Source: Deltaproteobacteria bacterium
GTDB taxonomy: Bacteria > Desulfobacterota > GWC2-55-46 > JADFVP01
Direction: 5' to 3'
Length of the DNA: 6,509 nt
NCBI GenBank assembly: GCA_024275855.1
Contig: JAJRYL010000277.1
Coordinates: 1-6,509, forward strand
Numbering within the stretch: the first letter of the stretch is position 1; each line of letters starts with the position of its first letter. The notes beneath the pieces are model-generated. The model had not been told where the DNA came from and ran no database searches. It worked only from the letters and a program-made list of their open reading frames with translations. Of this stretch, positions 1 through 5,883 are shown in pieces. Made by a program: the position numbers and the translations under genes.

Positions 1-834
1 GCGGAGGCCGGAGCGGAGATAGCGATAATCTGTACGCCCTCGAACATGCATCTTGAAATGAGTAAAAAGCTGGCAGAAAAGGGGCTGCACCTCTTTATCG
101 AAAAACCGCTCTCGCATACGATGGAAGGCGTTAACGACTTTGCGGCGCTTGTGGACGAGAGGGGTTTAATAGTTATGATGGGCATGTGTTACAGGTTTCA
201 TCCTCAGTTCCTGCGCCTCAAGAGCATGCTCGACAAGCGGACGATCGGAGACCTCTATCATGTCAATTATTACGGCGGACAGTACCTGCCGGACTGGCAC
301 CCGAACGCCGACTATAGAGACGAATACGCCGCGAAGAGCGCGCTTGGAGGCGGGGTAATACTTACAAGCATTCACGGGCTCGACAATATCCGCTGGCTCT
401 TTGGCGAGGTAAATAAGTTCCGTTCTTACGCCGGCAAGGTCGGGCCGCTCGAACTCGATGTAGAGGATATGGCTATCGCCATTATGCTCCTTGAAAGCGG
501 TGTATACGTAACGTGGCAGACCGATTTCCTTCAACGTGTTTCGCAACACAAGATGGTTATCGTCGGCGAGTTAGGAACGATAAGGTCCGATTTTTTGACC
601 GGCCAGATCGAGACCTACTCTGTTGAAGAGTCGAAGTGGAGTTCGGAACTTGTTGAGTACGACGTTAACGGTATGTACGTCTCTGAGATGAGCCATTTTT
701 TAGAGTCTGTCAAAAAGGGCACAGTACCTGAAATAGATGTTGGGGACGGGATAAAGACGCTTGAGCTGGCGCTTACGATAAAGCAGGACGGCAGCCTGAC
801 AAGAAAGGCCGGAGAGCTGTGTTTAGTGGAGTAA
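1..834 (+). CDS. Gfo/Idh/MocA family oxidoreductase, 5'-truncated
   Basis: NAD(P)-dependent sugar or cyclitol dehydrogenase of the Gfo/Idh/MocA family, probably cytosolic. The frame is open from base 1, so the start lies upstream. 277 residues are visible; family members usually have about 320-350, so roughly the first 50-60 residues, with the GxGxxG dinucleotide-binding loop, are missing. Visible marks (numbered from base 1) are the end of the Rossmann fold with CTPSNMH (11-17), the family EKP signature (34-36) whose Lys is normally catalytic, a YRFHPQF segment (64-70), a WHPNADYR segment (99-106), and an HxxD pair (H125, D128) after a GGG turn, where the family places its substrate/catalytic His. 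The WHP..DYR stretch recalls, from memory, family members found in nonulosonic-acid and O-antigen loci. The stop overlaps the next gene by 16 nt, implying translational coupling. The family call is secure; the substrate is not known. Confidence 0.93.
   Translation, partial: AEAGAEIAIICTPSNMHLEMSKKLAEKGLHLFIEKPLSHTMEGVNDFAALVDERGLIVMMGMCYRFHPQFLRLKSMLDKRTIGDLYHVNYYGGQYLPDWHPNADYRDEYAAKSALGGGVILTSIHGLDNIRWLFGEVNKFRSYAGKVGPLELDVEDMAIAIMLLESGVYVTWQTDFLQRVSQHKMVIVGELGTIRSDFLTGQIETYSVEESKWSSELVEYDVNGMYVSEMSHFLESVKKGTVPEIDVGDGIKTLELALTIKQDGSLTRKAGELCLVE
811..816 (+). promoter_or_regulatory. Shine-Dalgarno for the GTG start at 819
   Basis: GGAGAG lies inside the end of the upstream oxidoreductase gene, with 2 nt (4 nt if only GGAG pairs) before the GTG at 819. 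The spacing is short, but no ATG is available nearby in this frame, and the GLGH motif lies only 16 residues in, which limits how far downstream the start could be. Confidence 0.5.
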
Positions 835-1871
835 CTTTTTATACAGAGGGCGGACGCTCCGCAGGGCTTGGCCACGTGGCGCGCTCTATCGCTTTGGCCG
901 ACGCGCTTTCAAGGCTCGGCGTGCCTGTAAATTTTATCATTAACGACTGCGACGCCGTTACCGTTTTGTTGGAAAGTACGCCGTTCACTTATACTCTATG
1001 CGGCATCGATGATTTCAGGCCGTCTTTAGATATTGGTTCTGTTGTCGTTGTCGATACTAAAAAAGATTTTACCCCGCTCGCGCTCTTTTTGAAAGAGGCC
1101 GGCAAAAGCATCATAGCTATCGACAACCTTAAGTTAAACGCTCTTTGTGATTCAGTTATAGTTCCGTCCGTTACTTTCGACAGGGCGCGCTGGGTTGAGT
1201 GTGGAGAAGATCTGCCGGTTAAAGGGGTAAGTTCACTTTACGGCGGCAGCGATTATGTAATTGTCGCGCAGAGTTTTTTAAAACGCAGGAGCGGGGCACG
1301 GGTATTTACACGAACGCCGTTAAATATTCTTGTCAGCATGGGCGGTAGCGACCCCAACGGACTTAGCGAACTGCTTGTGAAAACGTTGCCCGGTATCGAC
1401 GGAATCGAGGTCTCTATTGTTGTCGGCCCTGCGGTAGAAATCTCGGAAACCTTGCGTGCCGTAATCGATGCGCCTCCTGAAAACTTCTCTTTCGTTTCAG
1501 GGGTAAAGAATCTCGCGCCTCTGGCCGCCTCCGCCGATCTTGTTTTTACGGCGCTCGGCATAACCGTTTACGAAATCGCTTCTATCGGGGTTCCATCTGT
1601 TCTTATAGGCAACTACGGAGACGATGTCGAAGAGATGAGCAAACTCGAATCCATGGGGATATGTAGAAGCCTCGGTTTCTATAAAGACGTAACAGACGTT
1701 GCGATAAAAAAGATAGTCCGGTTTTTCAGAGATGAAAGAGAAGAGCTTGCCCTTATCGGAGCAAAAGCTATGGCAATAGTAGACGGCAGAGGAGCAGAGC
1801 GCATTGCCGGTATACTGAACGGGTTTTATATGGAATCGACCGCCCGGAAGAATGGGACTGAACATGCATAA
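819..1871 (+). CDS. PseG/SpsG-like nucleotide-sugar hydrolase
   Basis: Probable UDP-sugar hydrolase of the PseG/SpsG family (GT-B fold, related to MurG). In pseudaminic acid synthesis PseG removes UDP from UDP-2,4-diacetamido-trideoxy-altrose; the exact sugar here is unknown. At 350 residues the length fits. The N-terminal motif GLGH (16-19) followed by a helix has His19 at the place of the PseG catalytic His. D80 and ID (101-102) end the next strands, Y146...F153 resembles the PseG YxLLRxEF segment, GGSDPN (175-180) opens the C-terminal nucleotide-binding half, and ALGITVYEIASIGVPSVLI (245-263) is the family's xGxTxxExxxxGxP loop. The loop after it reads GNYGDD (264-269) where PseG usually has an acidic/Asn-Gln pair, so this may be a divergent substrate class. 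The GTG start overlaps the upstream gene by 16 nt, and the end overlaps the next by 20 nt. A glycosyltransferase role is a less likely alternative. Confidence 0.82.
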   Translation: MFSGVTFYTEGGRSAGLGHVARSIALADALSRLGVPVNFIINDCDAVTVLLESTPFTYTLCGIDDFRPSLDIGSVVVVDTKKDFTPLALFLKEAGKSIIAIDNLKLNALCDSVIVPSVTFDRARWVECGEDLPVKGVSSLYGGSDYVIVAQSFLKRRSGARVFTRTPLNILVSMGGSDPNGLSELLVKTLPGIDGIEVSIVVGPAVEISETLRAVIDAPPENFSFVSGVKNLAPLAASADLVFTALGITVYEIASIGVPSVLIGNYGDDVEEMSKLESMGICRSLGFYKDVTDVAIKKIVRFFRDEREELALIGAKAMAIVDGRGAERIAGILNGFYMESTARKNGTEHA

Positions 1872-2763
1872 AGGCGCTATCTTAGATAAAGTCAACGGGT
1901 ATTCGATACTCGATTGCAACGTATGCGGTTTTGCGCATATAGACCCGATACCAACCGACGCAGAGCTTGATAAAATCTATTCTAACGAGTACTACAGCGA
2001 AGAGAAACCCGACTTTATAGATAACGCGCTTGAAGATAAAGAGTGGTGGCGGGTGGTTTTCGACAGCCGTTACGACCAGTTTGAAACCGGGCTTTTAAAA
2101 GAGCGCAGAGAGCTGCTCGACATAGGCTGCGGCCCGGGTCTCTTTTTAGAAAGAGGCATGGAGCGGGGTTGGAACGTGCTCGGTATTGAGCCGTCGTTAC
2201 AGGCGGCGGCATACGCTAAAGGGCTCGGGGTCGATGTTGTAACCTCGGTGCTCGATTCTGAACTGGCAGCAAGGCTTATTAAAGAGGGTAGACTTTTTGA
2301 CGCTATCCACATCTCCGAGGTTTTAGAACACGTTGCAGACCCCGCTCTGCTTCTTACTCTCGCCTTAACGTTATTAAAACCGGGCGGGGTAATATGCGCT
2401 GTCGTTCCTAACGATTACAGCCCGGTGCAGAGGGTTCTTTCGGACAGGTTGAGGTTTGCGCCGTACTGGCTCGCTCCTCCATATCATATAAATTACTTTA
2501 ACTTCAACTCTTTTTCCGCCCTGCTTGAACGGGCCGGCTTTAATATAATAAAAAAGAGTACGACATTTCCTATAGATCTCTTTTTGCTGATGGGTGAAAA
2601 TTACGTAGGTAACGACAAGCTTGGCCGCATTTGTCACGCTAAAAGAAAGCGGCTTGAGATACTGCTCGAAACCCCGGAGTTGAAAAAGTTTAAAGATGAA
2701 CTATACTCTCTTATGGCTACCCATAGTATAGGAAGAGAGATGGTGATTTATGGCAGAAAGTGA
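1852..2763 (+). CDS. Class I SAM-dependent methyltransferase (Methyltransf_23 type)
   Basis: Predicted cytosolic methyltransferase acting on a sugar or small-molecule precursor; the target is not known. It has 303 residues. The N-terminal segment carries one Cys pair in DCNVCGFAHIDPIP (21-34), like half of the zinc ribbon seen in sugar C-methyltransferases. SAM-binding motif I is LLDIGCGPG (88-96); the acidic residue ending strand 2 is E113 in GIEPS; VLEHVADP (157-164) is motif II; LKPGGVICAVVPN (175-187) is motif III; PYHINYFN...LLERAGF (210-230) is the substrate-side segment typical of Methyltransf_23 proteins in LPS/glycan loci. Start choice: ATG 1852 is the longest, but a GGAAG sits only 1 nt before it. 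ATG 1864, 6 nt after GGGA (1854-1857), gives MHKG..., which matches my memory of relatives, and may be the true start. It overlaps the PseG-like gene, and its stop overlaps the next start by 4 nt. Confidence 0.87.
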   Translation: MGLNMHKGAILDKVNGYSILDCNVCGFAHIDPIPTDAELDKIYSNEYYSEEKPDFIDNALEDKEWWRVVFDSRYDQFETGLLKERRELLDIGCGPGLFLERGMERGWNVLGIEPSLQAAAYAKGLGVDVVTSVLDSELAARLIKEGRLFDAIHISEVLEHVADPALLLTLALTLLKPGGVICAVVPNDYSPVQRVLSDRLRFAPYWLAPPYHINYFNFNSFSALLERAGFNIIKKSTTFPIDLFLLMGENYVGNDKLGRICHAKRKRLEILLETPELKKFKDELYSLMATHSIGREMVIYGRK

Positions 2764-4046
2764 GTCTGCAGATGGCTGAAAACCTGATTTTTCTGCCGGA
2801 GGCTTACCCTGTTGCCAGGCTTCTTTGCGATTACCTTTTTACCGGCGCAATGGTAGGCGGCGGAATCGATTTGCTGATTTTAAAAAAACAGAGGCCCGCT
2901 TTTGAGCCTCTTATAAAGGGCTATCCGTTTAAGGCTCTGTTCGTGCTTGATGAAGAGTACTACGGCTCGGTTACGAAACGTGAGACAGAGCAGTTTGTTA
3001 AAGGTTGTCTGGAAAAGAGATATGCACAGGCTTTTTTTCCGTTCAATACGTTTAAGGGTAACGCCTTTTTATTCGGCGCTGTGCTCGCTATGCGGGTGAG
3101 TGCGGTAAACTCTTCTCTCTTCGGTATTAAAGACGTACCGGTTATAGAGTTCGCTCTCGATACCGTTGTTGAAGATGCCGCCTGCGAGCCGTGCTCCGAA
3201 AAAGTAGAGTTAGTCAAGAGCGCAAAGGAGGAGGCCGCAAAGTGTCTTTCCGATGTAGTGGGTAAAACGGCTGTTAGCGGCGAGAGGCCGTCGTTTGGCC
3301 TCGTTGACGGTTTTGCGCACGATATAGAACTCTTTTGCAATTACGCTGTAGGGGCTAAATACGCGACCGGTAAAAGGGTGCTCGATATCGGCGGGGGGCT
3401 TGGGTACGGAACCTATCTTCTCTCGAAGTTCGCGAGTGAAGTCGTTTATGTAGACAAGTCGCGCGACGTTGTTGAGACGATTGAAAAGTTGTGGATGCCG
3501 CTCGCGCCGAATATTACCGCTCTTTGCGCTGACGTTACGGAACTTGTGCTCGACGCCTGTTCTTACGATACGATCTTTTTAATGGAGATGTTAGAACATA
3601 TTGAGCAGCCCGAAGAGTTGCTTCGTAGGATAATACCGCTTTTAAAAGACGGCGGTACAATGGTAATAACAACCCCGGAGGAAGATCTATTTCCGTACAG
3701 GGTCTGCCCGAAAGAGAGTTGGCCCGGATTAACGGGCGCATCTACGGATGAGTTGCTCGACCGCGCTATCTGGCCGTGGCACATTCAACCGCTTGGCGAG
3801 TGGGCGCTGTTGCCGATGCTGGAACGGGTCGGGTTAAAGATAAGATCTAAAAGTTACCTTACCTACAGCCGCGGGGCGGAGTTAGCTCGGAAACTGAGCA
3901 AAGCTGTCGAGTCCGGAGATACTTGCTCTATATTTAAACTGCTCAATAACGCTACCGTCTGGAGCGTTGACGATTTTTCCGTTACCGATAAGAGAGACGC
4001 TGTTTTTTCGGCCTTCTTCTATAACGTAGCGGTAACAAAAAAATAG
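2760..4046 (+). CDS. Two-part protein: unknown N-terminal region plus SAM methyltransferase
   Basis: 428 residues. The C-terminal part is a class I SAM methyltransferase: motif I VLDIGGGLG (207-215), acidic strand-2 end D232 in VYVDKS, motif II MLEHIEQP (277-284), and LLKDGGTMVITTP (294-306) as motif III. The WPW-HIQPLGEWALLPMLERVGL stretch (338-359) is the post-core substrate segment. Residues 1-185 fit no family I recognise; alternating hydrophobic strands (GGGIDLLIL 33-41, ALFVLDEEYY 59-68, AQAFFPFN 89-96) suggest an alpha/beta, possibly Rossmann-like domain, vaguely like the N-terminal half of GT-B glycosyltransferases (weak inference). HDIELFCNYAVGAKYATGKRV (187-207) is the usual lead-in to the methyltransferase core. 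The GTG start shares GTGA with the preceding stop, a coupling arrangement; in-frame ATG 2772, 7 nt after GTGAG, is an alternative. It is not a duplicate of its methyltransferase neighbour, since the motifs and N-termini differ. The substrate is unknown. Confidence 0.85.
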   Translation: MSLQMAENLIFLPEAYPVARLLCDYLFTGAMVGGGIDLLILKKQRPAFEPLIKGYPFKALFVLDEEYYGSVTKRETEQFVKGCLEKRYAQAFFPFNTFKGNAFLFGAVLAMRVSAVNSSLFGIKDVPVIEFALDTVVEDAACEPCSEKVELVKSAKEEAAKCLSDVVGKTAVSGERPSFGLVDGFAHDIELFCNYAVGAKYATGKRVLDIGGGLGYGTYLLSKFASEVVYVDKSRDVVETIEKLWMPLAPNITALCADVTELVLDACSYDTIFLMEMLEHIEQPEELLRRIIPLLKDGGTMVITTPEEDLFPYRVCPKESWPGLTGASTDELLDRAIWPWHIQPLGEWALLPMLERVGLKIRSKSYLTYSRGAELARKLSKAVESGDTCSIFKLLNNATVWSVDDFSVTDKRDAVFSAFFYNVAVTKK

Positions 4047-4050
4047 TTTT

Positions 4051-4056
4051 GGTGAG
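4051..4056 (+). promoter_or_regulatory. Shine-Dalgarno for the dehydrogenase at 4063
   Basis: GGTGAG stands 6 nt before ATG 4063 in the 16-nt gap after the second methyltransferase. It fixes the start, which also matches the beta-strand beginning expected of medium-chain dehydrogenases. Confidence 0.65.
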
Positions 4057-4062
4057 ACTAAA

Positions 4063-5178
4063 ATGATAAAGAGCCGCGCCTGTTTACTGGAATCTAAAAA
4101 TTCTCCTCTGGTTATTAAAGAGATCGGCCTGCTGCCGCCAAAAGAGAAAGAGGTGCTTGTGCGGCTTGTCGGGGCCGGCCTTTGCCGAAGCGACTTAAAC
4201 GCCATAGAAGGGCATACCCGTTACGATATGCCCCTTGTCTTAGGGCACGAAGGCGTAGGTATTGTCGTTGAGATCGGCCCGTCCGTTACGACCGTAGCGC
4301 CCGGCGACCGTGTTATACTCAGTTGGGCGGCGTACTGCGGAGAGTGCCTCTTTTGTAAAAAAGGCGAAACCCAGTTGTGCCATACGGTTGCATGGCCGAG
4401 AGGAAGCGGCAAGCTGCCGGACTGGAGCACACGTTTTAGAGACGGCGATAAAGAGGTCTTTCACTTTAACGGCGTCTCTTCTTTCAGCGAATATACGGTT
4501 CTTTACGAGACCGGTTGCGTTAAGATAGATAACGATATTCCAGACGGGATTGCCGCGGTTTTAGGCTGCTCGGTAGTAACCGGGGTAGGGGCGGTTTTAA
4601 ATACCGCCAAACCTCCTGCGGGTTCAACCTGCATGGTAGTAGGCGCAGGAAGTGTCGGTATGAGCGTTATTCAGGCGTTAAGGATCTCTTATGCCGGGCG
4701 TATCGCGCTCTCGGAACCCGATAAAGAGAAGTGGCCGATGGCGGAAAAGTGCGGCGTTACGGATTTTTTTGAAAAGTTTACGCCCGACTGCGCCCGCTCG
4801 ATTACGGACGGCCTCGGAGTCGATTTTGTCTTTGATACCGTTGCGGCCGAGTCTACTATCGCCGACTCCATAATCGCTGTGAGGCGAGGCGGTACGGTAG
4901 TTCTTGTCGGAACCCCGCACCCGCTTTCAACCGTTACTCTTTCGCCTATCGAGTTTCATGTCGAGAAAAAGCTGATAGGTTCTCTTTACGGGTCGTCGAA
5001 CCCAGGCGTTGATATTGCGCGGGTTATCGATTTTTACAAAAAGGGCGAGCTTGACTTTGACGGTTTCATCAACGCGGAGTTCGCTTTCGAGGATATTAAT
5101 CTCGCCATAGAGGCGTTGAAAAAAAGCGGTGGAAAGTATTTTATCCGTTTTGACAAAAAGACGGCAGAGGCCGGTTGA
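4063..5178 (+). CDS. Zinc-dependent medium-chain alcohol dehydrogenase, class III-like
   Basis: Cytosolic NAD-linked dehydrogenase of the MDR superfamily, 371 residues, as expected for the class III/NDMA-type branch. Catalytic zinc ligands are C41 (in GLCRSD), H62-E63 (in LGHEGVG) and C169 (in VLGCSVVTGVG); the third ligand being Cys rather than Glu, together with the LGC..TG.GAV segment, places it near class I/III ADH. Structural zinc ligands are C92, C95, C98 and C106. The GAGSVG loop (194-199) binds the cofactor, and E218 stands at the acidic position that favours NAD over NADP. The segment 107-146, ending in HFNGVSSFSEYTV, is the insertion typical of that branch. The substrate may be an aldehyde, alcohol or sugar derivative; formaldehyde/glutathione use is possible but not indicated by the neighbours. 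It is followed 27 nt later by a transaldolase and then a second MDR gene, so a shared sugar pathway is likely (inference). Confidence 0.92.
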   Translation: MIKSRACLLESKNSPLVIKEIGLLPPKEKEVLVRLVGAGLCRSDLNAIEGHTRYDMPLVLGHEGVGIVVEIGPSVTTVAPGDRVILSWAAYCGECLFCKKGETQLCHTVAWPRGSGKLPDWSTRFRDGDKEVFHFNGVSSFSEYTVLYETGCVKIDNDIPDGIAAVLGCSVVTGVGAVLNTAKPPAGSTCMVVGAGSVGMSVIQALRISYAGRIALSEPDKEKWPMAEKCGVTDFFEKFTPDCARSITDGLGVDFVFDTVAAESTIADSIIAVRRGGTVVLVGTPHPLSTVTLSPIEFHVEKKLIGSLYGSSNPGVDIARVIDFYKKGELDFDGFINAEFAFEDINLAIEALKKSGGKYFIRFDKKTAEAG

Positions 5179-5193
5179 CTTACTTATAACAAC

Positions 5194-5199
5194 AGGGGG
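5194..5199 (+). promoter_or_regulatory. Strong Shine-Dalgarno for the transaldolase at 5206
   Basis: AGGGGG lies 6 nt before ATG 5206, inside the 27-nt gap that is the longest non-coding stretch in the window. The gap has no visible hairpin or promoter. Confidence 0.7.
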
Positions 5200-5205
5200 C
5201 AGTAG

Positions 5206-5883
5206 ATGAAGTTTTTTTTGGATACCGCTAATATTGAAGAGATCAAGACCGCAAAGAAGTGGGGGCTGCTCTCCGGGTTGACCACCAACCCGTCCATTAT
5301 AGCCAAAACGAATACTGAATTCAGAGAGATCGCCTCTGAGCTATGCGAGCTTGTAAATCCTTTTCCGGTCAGTCTCGAAGTCGTTGCAAGAGATACCGGT
5401 GGAATGGTAGCCCAGGCCCGTATCCTTAATCAACTTGCTGACAATGTCGTTATTAAATTGCCGACCAATCCGGCGGGAATGGCGGCGCTTACGATTTTAA
5501 AAGAGGAGGGCATAAAGACCAACCTTACGCTTATCTTCTCAGCCTCGCAGGCCGTCTTGGCGGCCTCTGCCGGAGCCACCTACGTAAGCCCTTTTATCGG
5601 AAGGCTCGAAGACAGGGGGTACGACGGCCTCGGCATGACACGCGACCTCATGTCGATCTTTAAAAACTACAACTTCGATACCGAGATAATAGCGGCCTCT
5701 ATTCGCGACCCGCATCAGGCGCTCGACGTTTGCAAGGCGGGCGCCCATATCATTACCATGCCCTTTGCGGTTTTAGAAAAGATGCTGTTGAATACCATGA
5801 CCGATACCGACCTCGACCGTTTTTTGAACGACTGGGAAAAGGTACCGGGTAAAGAGAACGCCTTTACGGAAAGGGTAGGCTGA
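5206..5883 (+). CDS. Transaldolase, small TalC/MipB-FSA family
   Basis: Class I (Schiff-base) aldolase fold. It transfers a dihydroxyacetone unit between sugar phosphates or, in the FSA branch, cleaves/forms fructose 6-phosphate. Its 225 residues fit the small family (about 214-220), which forms decamers. Visible motifs are FLDTAN (4-9, with D6), GLTTNPSII (24-32, with N28), the catalytic lysine K84 in VVIKLPTN, TNLTLIFSASQA (105-116) and YVSPFIGRLED (126-136). Two residues separate the branches: E. coli FSA has Gln59 and Tyr131, whereas true transaldolases have Glu and Phe. Here E58 and F130 occupy these places, so transaldolase activity is favoured over F6P aldolase. A strong SD and ATG 5206 define the start. 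The stop codon overlaps the next ATG (TGATG), so the following dehydrogenase is translationally coupled. In this locus it may serve a dedicated sugar-phosphate supply rather than central metabolism (inference). Confidence 0.95.
   Translation: MKFFLDTANIEEIKTAKKWGLLSGLTTNPSIIAKTNTEFREIASELCELVNPFPVSLEVVARDTGGMVAQARILNQLADNVVIKLPTNPAGMAALTILKEEGIKTNLTLIFSASQAVLAASAGATYVSPFIGRLEDRGYDGLGMTRDLMSIFKNYNFDTEIIAASIRDPHQALDVCKAGAHIITMPFAVLEKMLLNTMTDTDLDRFLNDWEKVPGKENAFTERVG
5871..5875 (+). promoter_or_regulatory. Shine-Dalgarno for the dehydrogenase at 5883
   Basis: AAGGG within the last codons of the transaldolase gene stands 7 nt before ATG 5883. It supports the TGATG junction as the true start of the following gene. 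Confidence 0.55.

Noticed and set aside
166..549. 127-codon open frame on the - strand
   Set aside because: Antisense to the Gfo/Idh/MocA gene, including its conserved WHP and HxxD segments; no recognisable protein features.
1497..1919. 140-codon open frame on the - strand across the PseG-like/methyltransferase junction
   Set aside because: Antisense to two well-supported genes, with no family resemblance in the product; a by-product of codon composition.
2960..3340. 126-codon open frame on the - strand opposite the unassigned N-terminal region
   Set aside because: I considered whether the unassigned region might really be coded on the other strand. The + frame is continuous into the methyltransferase core and has regular alpha/beta hydrophobic patterning; the antisense product is low-complexity Ser/Thr-rich.
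4047..4062. Possible terminator or promoter in the gap before the first zinc dehydrogenase
   Set aside because: Only 16 nt, filled by the stop-proximal T-run and the Shine-Dalgarno site; no inverted repeat.
4310..4528. 72-codon + strand frame inside the class III-like ADH
   Set aside because: An out-of-frame shadow of the structural zinc lobe; no plausible product.
5206..5883. Sulfoquinovose breakdown by a sulfo-transaldolase pathway
   Set aside because: That pathway also uses a transaldolase, but no isomerase, sulfolactaldehyde enzyme or transporter is visible here and the neighbours point to glycan synthesis.
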